A stretch of 64,000 nucleotides of DNA from Rhodoblastus sp963713695 (GTDB taxonomy: Bacteria > Pseudomonadota > Alphaproteobacteria > Rhizobiales > Beijerinckiaceae), in NCBI GenBank assembly GCA_963713695.1, contig CAVQMU010000006.1, positions 186,001 through 250,000 on the forward strand, written 5' to 3'. Below, piece by piece: positions 1 to 9,913 of this stretch. How positions within the stretch are numbered: the stretch's first letter is position 1; every line of letters starts with the position of its first letter. The notes below the pieces were generated by a model, which did not search any database, had not been told where the DNA came from, and worked only from the letters and a program-made list of their open reading frames with translations. The position numbers and the translations under genes are program-made.

Positions 1-495
1 GTCTGCGCGCTATTGAGATAGATCGTCCCGTTGGAGCCGACGACCGAGTCCCAACTGCCGCCGGTGTTGAAAAGGCTCGCCGCATTGCCGGAGCCGCTCG
101 TGAAATTGACCGTGTCGCCGCCGCCATGGACCTCCGTCAGCGCGCTGTTGAGATTGACGGTTCCATTGGTCGCGTAGAGATAGTCCCAGCTTCCGGTTTT
201 GTAGAGGCTCGCCTCGTCGATCCCCGAATAGTAGTCGATGATATTGCCGCCGCCCTGCACCGAAGTCTGGGCGCTGTTGAGATAGACAACAGCGCCCGAG
301 CCGTAGACCCAGTTCCAGCCGGTGGTGTTGATGAAGCTCACCATATTGCCGGTGCTGCCGCTGGTGATATTGACCGTGTAGACGCCGCCGGTCGCCGTTG
401 TCTGCGCGCCGTCCAAATTGATCGTGCCGCCGGGGCCGCTCACCGCGTCCCCGTTATTGCCCGTGCCGGACAAGGTGACGGTGCTCGCCGAACCG
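1..495 (-). repeat. 135-bp tandem coding repeats in protein A
   Basis: About three and a half copies of a 135-bp (45-residue) unit lie inside the coding sequence. Each has the core WDxVxGSNGTxxLNSAQ followed by GGG and a hydrophobic beta-strand. The same unit occurs in the genes at 3461-5419 and 5587-8159. Confidence 0.75.
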
Positions 496-1933
496 CCGGC
501 AAGGTCGAGATTGTAACCGCCGCTCGTGAAAATGGTGTCAGTTGGACCACGGAAAACTCGGCCGGCGTAAAATGCCCGCGGGGAACCGGGATATTGAATA
601 AATCGGTTGTGGCCCCGTAGGAGATGGTCAAGATGGTGTTCGCCAGGCTTTCGGTGACGCCAGCGCCGAAGCCTTCCAGGAGAATGCCGTCATTGGCCGT
701 AAATCCGATGATCGTCATTTCCGAAGACGTCGGAGTCGCTCCGCTGGCAAGGTAAAGCGTCCCGACGCCAGCGAATGTGATGGTTGTGTCGCCGGCGGCG
801 TTGACGTTGCCGAGGAGCAAATCCGCGTTTGCGTCGATCGTGACGCCGCCCGAAAACGTGTTGTTTCCGAAGAGTTCAAGGCTGCCTGCGACGACGAGCG
901 CCAGCGCCCCGGTTCCGTCCTCGATCTTGCCAGAGTAGGTCGTGTTGACGATATTGTCGACCGTCAGTGTTGCTGCAGTCGTGCCGTTGTTGATGATGAC
1001 GCCCGAGGAATTGCCGGAGAGATTGTTCAGCGTCGTCGAATTTCCGTCGATGTCGAGCAGGGCCGCCGTGCTCCCTGTGCCAACCGCGACGCCGCCTTGC
1101 ACTGCGCCCACGACCTGCGCCGCCGCGCTGTCGCGGATCAATAATGATCCGCCGTCGATCGCCAAGGCGCCGCCGGCGGCCACACCCGCGTCGCTGCCGG
1201 GATTGAAAATCAACACGCCCGTATCACTTGCCGAACCGAAGTGAAGCGTCGTGCCGGCGCCGCCATTGTCGGCGAAGGCGCCGGTCAACGACAGGATATC
1301 GCCGTTCTCCGCCCCGATCGTCGCGCCCGTGCCGGCGTCGATCTGGATGGCGTTGCTCAGCGCCCCGCTCACCGATTGGAGGGTCGGAAACGATCCGCCG
1401 GCGCTGTTGTAGACGAAGGACACCGTTCCCGTCGACAGTGAGGATGTCGTGCCGAGGGCGAGCGTCCCGCCGATTATTTGCGTGCCGCCGGCGTAGGTGT
1501 CGGTATTGTCCAGATTTGTCGTTCCCGAGCCGGAAATCTGCAAATAACCGGCGCCGGTAATGGTCGCGTTCGAGCCGAAGCCAAGGGTGCTCGTGCTGTA
1601 CTGGGCGCCGAGTTGCAACTCTTCGGTCACCGATATGATAATCGGCAGTCCCGAGCCGCCAAAATCCGGAGTGCTTGCAGCGGTAGAGGCGATGATTTGT
1701 CCGCTCGAAAAATCCAGAGTGCCGTCCTGGAAGCTGAAACCGCCGCCCCCCTGAGCGTTGATCGTCAGTGCGGCGATGCTGTAGGTGGCCCCGCCCAGAC
1801 TGACAGCATCTTCGGTTGCAACTGTAGAGTTGAAAACCGCATCGTCGCTCGCTCCGGGCACGAACGCCGGGAACCAGTTGTTCTGGTTTCCCCATTGCCC
1901 CCCGGCGGAACCCCTCCAATTATAACTGACCAT
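1..1933 (-). CDS. Repeat-rich surface/secreted protein A (3' end outside window, one frame break)
   Basis: The protein begins MVSYNWRGSAGGQWG and has no signal peptide. Residues 1-30 carry a W-G-x-W-NW-P-x-x-D motif also found at the start of the gene at 2045-3009. A beta-helix-like region rich in G, T, N and S follows (about residues 40-460), with autotransporter-like stretches such as NTFSGGVTIDANADLLLG. Near 540 the frame breaks; in the next frame the protein continues as DTIFTSGGYNLDLAGG and then 45-residue repeats (LYxTGGSWDWVYGSNG type) run off the left edge. One missing base near 540 restores a continuous frame. A GGGAG ribosome site precedes the ATG. By analogy with its neighbours the missing end should carry a type I secretion domain. 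The exact function is unknown; adhesin or matrix protein is my inference. Confidence 0.7.
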
Positions 1934-2044
1934 CGTATGTCTCCCTTTGAAATTTTTGGGCTTCTCCCATTCCCCGCGCCCTCCGGGAGTGGCTAATCTT
2001 TGACTGGCGATCCCACTTACGTGTGGTTTTGACAGGATCGGGTT

Positions 2045-3009
2045 TCAAACGAACTTGAACTGCGTCGAAGAGAGGCTCGTTATCTGCACATTCGTCAGGG
2101 TGACCGTGTCGGCAGCATCGAGCGAGATCACAGTATTCGCGCCGACTTGTTGCATGGCGCCGAAATTCGAAAAGGCAGTCCAATTGGCGAAGTCCGTTTT
2201 GCTGAACTGCAATGTGTCGGTCGACGCGAAATCGTTGATGGCATCCATGCCGATCGCTGGCGCGAAACCACGACGCCGGTGTCGCCAGTCGAACCGAAGT
2301 GCAACGTCGTCCCAGCGCCGCCATCGTCGGCGAAGGCGCCGGTCAAGTTCAAGACATCGCCGCTCTCCGCCTCGATCGTCGCGTCCGCGCCGGCTTCAAT
2401 ATCGAAGGCGTTGCTCAGTGTCCCGGACGCCGCCGCTTCCAGGACGGGATCTACTCGATTGGGTGAGCCTTCATTGATGAAGTCTATACCTCCGGTCGAC
2501 AGGGCGGACGTATTGCCGATGGTGAGCTTGCCGCTTTCAATTTCCGTGTAGCCGGAGAAGGAGCCGACATCGTCCATCGTCGTCGTTCCCACGTCGAAAA
2601 TTATCAGATCGCCGTTGCCGGTAATTGTCGTCTTGGGGCCAAAACCAAGGGTGCTCGTGCTGTAATTCGTGATAATTCCAAGAGACCCCGAAATATTGAC
2701 GGTGACCGACCCCGTCCCGCCCAAATCTGGCGAGTTCGCTGCAGTATCGGAAATGATTTCCCCCCCGGTTGTAAAATCCAATGTCCCGTTCTGAAAAACA
2801 TAGCCGCCGCCATCCTGCGGACCGTCGAGATTTAGATAACGAAGGGAAAAGACGCCCCCGCCCAAATTGACCGCGTTGGCAACTCCCGGAGTCGTATCGT
2901 TGAAATTCACGGTATCGTTTGCTCCCGGCAAACCCGTGCCCGTCGACATCCAGTTGCTGGCCGTTCCCCAGCCGCTTCCCGCGACGCCCTTCCAGGTATA
3001 GATGCTCAT
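2045..3009 (-). CDS. Short paralogue B of the repeat-protein family (one frame break, central repeats absent)
   Basis: The N-terminus (MSIYTWKGVAGSGWG) and the first ~240 residues match the beta-helix part of the 1-1933 gene, including the shared string AGTTLHFGS. The C-terminal ~67 residues, read in another frame (AIGMDAINDF to SSTQFKFV), match the C-termini of the 3461-5419 and 5587-8159 proteins. The junction near 2265 is both out of frame and lacks the whole 45-residue repeat region. Restoring one base gives about 321 residues. It has no signal peptide, so secretion would rely on the C-terminal domain, as for type I substrates. It could be a deletion derivative, a genuine short family member, or an assembly collapse between paralogues. 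Confidence 0.6.
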
Positions 3010-3460
3010 CGCGGCTCTCTCTTGTTGTGCCGGGCCGAAATTCGAGTTTTCTGCCGGCTCGCCGGGGGAGCTGGAAGTCGTCGCGAGGTCTCGCGCGGCG
3101 GCGCCGCAACGGCCGTGCCGAGAGAGGGCGACCCTTGCGGCGCAATCGCGCGAAATGACCGGATTGATTGTTCACCGGGAGGCTATCGGTGTATACCCTG
3201 TAAACTGGGGGTATCGTCTGATTTCACATGGCCTTCCCGCCCCACACATGGAGCGGCCATGGATGATCCCGCCAATTCGGAGCGCCAGCATTGCGCGGGG
3301 CGGAGCGATGAACTGGCGAGCCCGGCAATATATTTGGCGAACGCGTATTTGGCGCCTGAGCTGCCCTAACGACAAGCCTCAGTAATACTTAGATATTCAA
3401 TCGCCGCGGCCTCGCCCCTTGGCCAGCGGGAATGCGGCGACCGTCTCCGCAAAAACGTTT
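3010..3460. other. 451-bp intergenic spacer, no gene supported
   Basis: This lies between two tandem minus-strand paralogues. Short open frames exist on both strands but none has a convincing ribosome site or protein-like composition. It presumably holds the promoter of the 2045-3009 gene. I see no terminator hairpin with a T-run. Confidence 0.5.
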
Positions 3461-5419
3461 TCACACGAACTTGAACTGCGCCGCTGTCAGGCTTGCCATC
3501 TGCACATTCGTCAGTGTGACCACATCCGAGGCGTCGAGCGAGATCACCGTATTCGCGCCGGACTGGTGCATGTGGCTGGGGCTCGACAATACGGACCAAT
3601 CAGCGAAGTCCGCACTGCTGAACAACAACATATCGGTCAATTCAAAATTGTTGATGGTATCCACCCCTATGGCGTTGCCGAAGGAAAACAAGTCCCCCAC
3701 GCCAAAGGCCGATACCGTGTTGGCGCCGGCCATGTAGAGCCAGTCATAGTCCCCGACCGTCGACGCCTGCGCGCCGTTCATGTATATGTTGCCGCTTGAG
3801 CCGTTGACCGTGTCCCAGTTTCCATTGGAACTGTATAAACTCACGGCGTCGGCCATATCTCCGTCGAGATTGATGCTGTCGCCGCCGCCCGAGACCGATG
3901 CCTGCGCATCGTTCAGATTGATCGTGCCGTTCGAGCCGTAGACCCAGCTCCAGGTCTCGTTCGTGGTGTATAGGCTCACTGCGTCGTTGGAGCCGGATAT
4001 GAAGGCGATGGCGTTGCCGCCGCCCTGGATCGCTGCCTGGGCGCTATTGAGATAGATCGAGCCGGAGCCATAAACCCAGTCCCAGCTTCCGCCTGTGTCA
4101 TAAAGGCTCGTGGCATTGCCGGAGCCGCTCGCAAAAACGACAATTTCGCCCCCACCCTGGACCGCCGCCTGCGCGCTGTTCAGAAAGACCCCGCTGTTCG
4201 TGGCATAGAGCCAATCCCAATTTCCCCCAGTATTGTAAAGGCTCGCCGCATTGTCGACACCGCTGACGAAATCGACCATGTCGCCGCCGCCCTGGACTGC
4301 AGCCTGCGCGCCGTTCAAATAGACAGCCCCGTTTGCCCCATAAACCCAGTCCCAGCTTCCGCCGGTGCTGAAAAGGCTCGCCGCATCACCCGAACCGCCC
4401 ACGAAAGCAATCATTTCGCCGCCGCCGGTCACTGTCGCCTGCCCGCCGTTTAGGTAAACGGCGCCATTCGACCCATTGACTTGATCCCAGTTTCCTCCGG
4501 TGGAGTAAAAACTCGCAGCATCCCCGGAAGCGTCAAGAAAGTTGATCGTGTCGCCGCCGCCTGTCAATGTCGTTTGGGCGCTGGTCAAGCCGACAGTCCC
4601 GTTGGACCCGGTCGTCTGGTCCCACGCGCCGTTCGTGTTGAAAAGATACGCGGAATTTCCGGGTTCGCTGGAGAGGTTGACGGCGTGTCCGCCGCCGTTA
4701 AACGTGGACACCAGTTCATCGTAGGTCCATTCCACGCCACCGAAGTTGAACCAATTGATGTTTTTTACAGTGTCCGTACCGTCTGGACTGCCGAGACGCA
4801 TGTCCTCGATGGTTAGGGATCCATCGGCATTGCGCGTGACGTAATAGTCCGCCAAAGCGCCGGAATATCCGGCTATGTCTGTTCCAGCCCCCCCAATCAG
4901 CGTGTCATTGCCAGGGCCTCCGACCAAAATGTCATTGCCGGCGCCGCCTTCCAGCGTGTCGTCTCCGGGGCCGCCGTTCAGGTAGTCGCTACCCACAAGC
5001 TGGGCCAGCGACAGCCCGTTTGCCAGCAAGACGGCGGCGATGTCTGACGCCAGAAATGAATTTCCAGGTTGCGCGCCTAAAGTCGCGATCTCAGCCTGCA
5101 TCTCCGCGACAGTGGAAGAGTCGAAGCCTGAAATCGTATCGTTCCCGGTCCCGCCCGTGATGTCTGAATACATAAATATCCAGACATCGTCTTGGCCGGG
5201 ACCATAATGGTTTGGGGCAAACTGAATATTAAAACCGGAACCAAACACCTCGTCCGTCGTACTCCACGCATTATTCGGCGTATAGTATCGAATATCAAGG
5301 TTTACTGTTTGCGTCCCGTTTGTTGCAGTATAGCCATCCTCGATCTGGATGCCCGGATAGGTGGGGTCGAAGCTGAGAGGATCGTACGGGCCAAACAGAG
5401 TTGGGTCCAAGACGGTCAT
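3461..5419 (-). CDS. RTX-type repeat protein C with type I secretion-like C-terminus
   Basis: Intact, 652 residues. Residues ~148-185 carry hemolysin-type nonapeptides (GGPGDDTLEGGAGNDILVGG), which bind Ca2+ in RTX proteins. Residues ~248-565 are seven 45-residue repeats with the core GGSWDWVYGSNG and LNSAQAAVQGGG. The last ~86 residues (FSFGNAIGVDTINNF to TAAQFKFV) resemble serralysin-like C-terminal secretion domains and are shared with the two neighbouring paralogues. No N-terminal signal peptide is present, consistent with type I export, but no ABC exporter or membrane-fusion gene lies in the window. A GGGAGAC ribosome site precedes the ATG. Probably an extracellular Ca2+-stabilised beta-roll adhesin or matrix protein; ligand unknown. 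Confidence 0.8.
   Translation of the reverse strand: MTVLDPTLFGPYDPLSFDPTYPGIQIEDGYTATNGTQTVNLDIRYYTPNNAWSTTDEVFGSGFNIQFAPNHYGPGQDDVWIFMYSDITGGTGNDTISGFDSSTVAEMQAEIATLGAQPGNSFLASDIAAVLLANGLSLAQLVGSDYLNGGPGDDTLEGGAGNDILVGGPGNDTLIGGAGTDIAGYSGALADYYVTRNADGSLTIEDMRLGSPDGTDTVKNINWFNFGGVEWTYDELVSTFNGGGHAVNLSSEPGNSAYLFNTNGAWDQTTGSNGTVGLTSAQTTLTGGGDTINFLDASGDAASFYSTGGNWDQVNGSNGAVYLNGGQATVTGGGEMIAFVGGSGDAASLFSTGGSWDWVYGANGAVYLNGAQAAVQGGGDMVDFVSGVDNAASLYNTGGNWDWLYATNSGVFLNSAQAAVQGGGEIVVFASGSGNATSLYDTGGSWDWVYGSGSIYLNSAQAAIQGGGNAIAFISGSNDAVSLYTTNETWSWVYGSNGTINLNDAQASVSGGGDSINLDGDMADAVSLYSSNGNWDTVNGSSGNIYMNGAQASTVGDYDWLYMAGANTVSAFGVGDLFSFGNAIGVDTINNFELTDMLLFSSADFADWSVLSSPSHMHQSGANTVISLDASDVVTLTNVQMASLTAAQFKFV
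3725..4680 (-). repeat. Seven 135-bp tandem coding repeats in protein C
   Basis: Seven in-frame copies of a 45-residue unit of the form SLYNTGGSWDWVYGSNG, then YLNSAQAAVQGGG and a strand ending in GSGDAA. One copy is a residue short. Copies are diverged at the DNA level, so this is an old array rather than a recent slippage product. Confidence 0.8.
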
Positions 5420-5586
5420 TGTTGTCTCCCATGTCGAAACCTGTGCTCCGCGTCATCATGAAGCGGCGGTTTGCGCGAAATACCTTGGCGGAAGCAACGG
5501 CCGCCGCTTCCACCGGCATCCGTCGGAAAGGGCGATCATTGCCGACGCGCCGAAAATGAAGACGCCGCTTTCCGCGCCCCGATTTA

Positions 5587-8159
5587 TCAAACGAACTTGA
5601 ACTGCTTCGAACTCAGGCTCGTCATCAGCACATTGGTCAGGGTGACCGTGTCCGAACCGTCGAGCGAGATCACCGTATTCGCGCCGGACTGGACCATGTG
5701 GCTCGGGGTCGACAGCACGGCCCAGCTGGCGAAGTCGGATTTGCTGAACTGCATCGTGTCGGTCGAGCCGAAATTGTTGATGTAGTCCACGCCGATCGCT
5801 GGGCCGAAGATGAAGGCGTCAGACGTTCCATAGGCCGAAACGCTGTTCGCGCCGGCCATGTCGAACGTGTCGCTGTTGCCGGACACCGAGGCTTGCGAGC
5901 CGTTCATGTAGATCGTTCCGTTCGAGCCGGTCGCCGAGTTCCAGTTGCCGCTGGAGCTGTAGAGGCTCACGGCGTCGGCGGCATTGCCGTCTAGAATGAC
6001 CCTGTCGCCGCCGCCCGAAAGCGAGGTCTGCGCATCGTTCAAGTAAATCGTTCCGTTCGAGCCATAGACCCAGCCCCAGCTTCCGCCGGTGCTGTACAGG
6101 CTGACAGCGTCGGTCGCGCCGCTGGAAAAGGCGATGGAATTGTCGCCGCCCTCGATCGAGGTTTGGGCGCTGTTGAGATAAACGGAGCCTTTCGAGCCAT
6201 AGACCCAGTCCCAGCTGCCGCCGGTGTTGTAGAGGCTTGCCGCATCGCCGGAGCCGCTGGAGAGCGTGACGGACGCGCCGCCGCCCTGGACCGCCGCCTG
6301 CGCGCTGTTCAGATTGACAGTTCCATTGGTCGCGTAGACCCAGTCCCAGCTGCCGCCGGTGTTGTACAGGCTCGCCGCATTGGTCGACCCGCCGACAAAA
6401 GAGATCAGGTCGCCGCCGCCCTGGATCGAGGTCTGCGCGGAGTTGAGATAGACATCGCCATTCGAGCCGTAGACCCAATCCCAGCTGCCGCCGGAATTGA
6501 TGAGGCTCGCCGCATTGCCGGAGCCGGCGGTGAAATCGACGGTGTCGCCGCCGCCGCTCACCGTCGCCTGCGAACTGGTCAGCTTGACGGTTCCGTTGGC
6601 CCCGGCCACCTTGTCCCACGCGCCGGAATTGTTGATTTCCACCACGCCGTTGGAACTGCCCGAAGCGAAGCTTATGGGACCCGAACCTGCGGCGCCAGCG
6701 ACCGCAAGATCGAGCGTGCCCTGGTCGATCGTCACGCCGCCGGTGAAATTATTGGCGCCGCCGAGCGCGACTGTCCCGGCTCCGGTGATGAGCAGCGCGC
6801 CGGCGCCGGCATTCGAGCCCGTTCCTCCGCTGCCGGTCTGGTCGACGATGTCGCCGTTGATGAGAGTTTCCATTCCGGCGGCCTGGCCTGCGCCGAGCGT
6901 CAGCGTCTGGCCGCCTTGCAGGTAAATGCCAGCGCCGTCGGCCTGGCCGCCGGTCGCGTGGACGGCGCCGCCGCCCTGCACGGTTCCCTCATCGATCTCG
7001 CCACTGGCAATGCTCAGCGATCCGCCCGACTGGATGAAAATGTCGCCGCCGGCGCCCAATCCGCCGCCGCCGCCATTGCTGCTGCCGGCGCCGGCGCCGA
7101 AGCCGCCGCTGTTGCCGTTGTTGGCGTACCCGCCGGCAGACGATGCGTTGACGCCGACCGATTGGCCGCCGCCGCCGCCAAAGCCGCCCGATCCGCCGAA
7201 CGAGCCGGAGCCGCCGCCGCCACCGAAGCCGCCGACGCCTCCATTGCCCTCATTGCTGATGAAGCTGTTGCGACCAAGACCAATCTCGCCATCGCCGCCG
7301 CCGCCGCCGCCGCCGCCGAATCCGCCGGCGCCGCCAGTGCCGCCGCTGCTGCCGTAAATTCTGAGGATTGCCGACGCCGACGGCGCCGCGGCCGCCGCCG
7401 AGCCCCCCGCCGGAGCCGCCGACGCCGCCGGAATAAGACAAAAGGTTCTGGTATTGCCCGCCCATCCCGTCTGACACTGTATTATAGACGCCCTTGCCGT
7501 CCGCGCCGCCATTGCCGCCGCCCGCGCCGGCAATGATCAAACTGGCCCTGCCCGCGCTGGCGATGCCGCCGGACTGCGCGCCGGCGCCGCCAGAGGCCGA
7601 AACGCCCAGTCCGCCGCCGCCGCCGCCACCACCGCCGCCGCCCGTGTTCGCTTGCTGGCCGAGTCCAGGGTCCCATCAGGGCGCCGGAGCCGCCCATGCC
7701 GCCGCCGCCGCCAAGTCCCTCGCTCGCGCTGGAACCAGCGCCGCCGATCGCCTTGTTGCCGGCCATATTGACATTGGACAGTGTGACCGCGCCGCCGCTG
7801 GCGACAAAAAGCGCGCCGCCAAGCCCGGCCCCGCCGCCGCCGCCGCCCGCGCCGGAACCGCCCGCCGCCGTCATGTCCTGCAAGGTGAGGTTTTCGATCG
7901 TCACCGCGCCCGAATAGACGAACAGGCCGCGATTATTGCCGTCGCCGTCGATATAGATATTGCTTCCCGTGCCCGCGATCGTCAGATTGGCGCCCTTCAG
8001 GCTGATCGCGTTCGGATCCGAGTTTTCGATGAAGCTGGACGTCACGTCGATCACATAATTGCCCGAGCCGGCTTGGTTTGCCTCGGCGATGTCGGCGTCG
8101 AGCTGCGCCTCGTTGGCCGCCTGAAGGGTGATCGGCAAATTGATCTTGATGCTATCCAT
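5587..8159 (-). CDS. Glycine-rich repeat protein D with type I secretion-like C-terminus (two frame breaks)
   Basis: The start is MDSIKINLPITLQAANEAQL with a GGAGAC ribosome site. The N-terminal ~130 residues look like a right-handed beta-helix (ANLTIAGTGSNIYIDGDGNN). An extremely Gly-rich zone follows (about residues 135-340, many GGGGGG runs). After it come an autotransporter-like NNFTGGVTIDQGTLDL segment, six 45-residue WDWVYGSNG repeats, and the shared C-terminal domain (FGPAIGVDYINNF to SSKQFKFV). The frame breaks near 7665 and near 7375, both in GC-rich glycine codons and both corrected by removing one base, giving about 856 residues. Codon structure is preserved throughout, so the breaks look like sequence errors. 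Likely an exported surface-layer or adhesin-type protein. Confidence 0.72.
5840..6655 (-). repeat. Six 135-bp tandem coding repeats in protein D
   Basis: Six in-frame copies of the same 45-residue unit as in protein C. The order of variants (first copy WDKVAGANG, last copy WNSATGSNG) parallels protein C. This suggests the whole array was duplicated with the gene. Confidence 0.78.
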
Positions 8160-8466
8160 GGCGTGTCTCCATGCCGGCGGGGACCGGCCGCGTTTAAGTC
8201 ATTCCGACTGGGCGATCACCAGGATTGGGTGGAAGAAGTCCAAGCTAAATGCCGTGTCACTCTCGGCCCGCGAAGCGCATTGATTTTTCGAGCCTTCCAA
8301 CGTCTTGACGAATTATCATGTTGATATTGGCGACCTGTCAATCGTTGAGGCGACCAATTTCTACATCCAACGACAAGTTGTCCAAAAGCGTCTGCATCAA
8401 AAACCTTACGTGAAATCCGCCGAGCAGAGGCTCGGCATACGGATGGGAATATCGCATAGGCTCAAT
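8160..8466. other. 307-bp spacer between hupV and protein D gene
   Basis: No coding sequence is supported here. It must contain the protein D promoter (minus strand) and the end of the hup transcript. I see no strong hairpin plus T-run. Confidence 0.45.
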
Positions 8467-9913
8467 TCAATGCGCCGTGCAGACCATGCAGGGATCGAAG
8501 GAGCGCACGACGTGCTGGATCGCCGGGGCCTTGGCGCCGGCTTCGCCGACCTCGACGCCGACCAGCGCCTGCTCCAGCGGCCCATGCGTCTCGTCCGCGT
8601 CGCGCGGCGAAAAATTCCAGGTGGTCGGGGCGATGATCTGGTAGCGCTGGATCATTCCCTTCTCGACGCTGATCCAGTGGCCCAGCGCGCCGCGCGCCGC
8701 TTCGACGCGGCCGACCGCCTCGCCGCGCAACGGCGCGGGCGGCGTCTCGCAAAAACTCTCGTTCAGGCGAATGGCGCGCGCCCAGCCTTCGGCGGCAAGA
8801 GTCAGCCGCGCAATCTCCATCACCCTCGCCACGACGCGCGCGAACACGTTGGTGCCGCCATTTTCCGCAAGCAGCGCGCGGATCAATGGCTCGCCCTGCG
8901 CCGCCTGCCGCGCCACGGCGCCCGTCTCGGCGGGCGCGCCGTCGAGGCGCGGCGCCTTGGACCAGGAATAGCGCGCCCTGCCGCCCCATGTCGGGCGTAT
9001 TGATCGCCAGTGCGGGATCGCGCGAGGACTCGCGCAGGAAGGAAAAGGCCGCGTCCTCGGCGATCCCCGCCGCGGGCAAGGCGCGGCTTTCGCCCGTGAC
9101 GGGATCGAAAACGCCCGGCGCGAACAGAGGACCGGCGGCGTTTTCATAGGCCCCGAAGCTCAAGAGCGGCAAGGCGATCCGCCCGAGATCACGCAGCTTC
9201 AGGCTCTCGCCGAGCCGCAGGAAAGCCGCGAAATCGCCCTGCCCTTCCGAAAAAGCCGCGCAAAGCCCCGGGGGTGGATATTTCCATGACTTTTTCCAGG
9301 GGCGCTGAAAACAGCGTCTTCTCCAGGAAGGCGCGGAATTCGCCGAATATCGCCAATCAGCCGCATCTTTTCGCCGAGATCGAGCGCGCGGGTGACGCCG
9401 CCCGGCTGGATCGCCAGGGAATGCGGCCATTTGCCGGCGATCAGCCCCATGACGTGCAGCAACCGCGCCCGCGCTGGCAGCGCGTCGCCCGCAGCCGAGC
9501 CGGACAAGGCCTTGAATCGCGATTGCACGGCGGGAAACCAGGATTCGCCAGCATAAAAGTCGCGCGCAAAATCCGGCATGAAGAAGATATAGAAATGCGT
9601 CAGATGATCGGCGATGTTTTCGGCTGCATGTACGATATTGGCCGCCAGTTCGCCGTTGGGCGGCGGCTTCGACTCCGGTCAGGCCGCGAAGAGCCGCGGC
9701 CGCCGCCATGCTCTGCGACACCGAGCAGATGCCGCAGATGCGCGGCGCGATCGACAGTGCGTCTGACGCGGGTCGGCCGACCAGGATCTGCTCGAAGCCG
9801 CGATAGAGCGGCGCGGCGACGCGCGCGCTCGCGACGCGTCCCTCTTCAATGTCGAGCGTCAGTTCGAGGTCGCCCTCGACGCGGTTGAAGGGACCGACGA
9901 TGAGGCGCGTCAT
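8467..9913 (-). CDS. hupV: Regulatory (H2-sensing) [NiFe]-hydrogenase large subunit, four frame breaks
   Basis: The start ATG overlaps the hupU stop (ATGA). The N-terminus MTRLIVGPFNRVEGDLELTL and the L1 motif RICGICSVSQS bind the NiFe site. The L2 motif DPCMVCTAH is followed directly by the stop codon. Ending at this His, with no cleavable C-terminal peptide, is the hallmark of sensor hydrogenases (HupV/HoxC), which skip the maturation protease. Frame breaks near 9665, 9345, 9265 and 8965 are each resolved by deleting one base, giving ~480 residues, the normal family length. In characterised systems HupUV signals H2 to the HupT/HoxJ kinase and a HupR/HoxA regulator; neither is visible here. 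Cytoplasmic. Confidence 0.85.

Noticed and set aside
3725..6655. Regularly spaced 135-bp repeats as a possible CRISPR-like array
   Set aside because: Spacing is a multiple of three, the reading frame is continuous, copies are diverged, there are no constant repeats with unique spacers, and no cas genes are present.
6163..7536. Long plus-strand open frame (457 codons) opposite protein D
   Set aside because: It is the antisense of glycine and repeat codons: its Ala/Pro/Arg-rich composition mirrors the GGC/GCC pattern, it has no ribosome site, and it spans a frame break of the real gene.
8467..9913. hupV as a true pseudogene
   Set aside because: All four breaks are single extra bases with intact motifs and correct total length, and the same error type occurs in essential genes of the window. 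I keep it as a gene pending resequencing.
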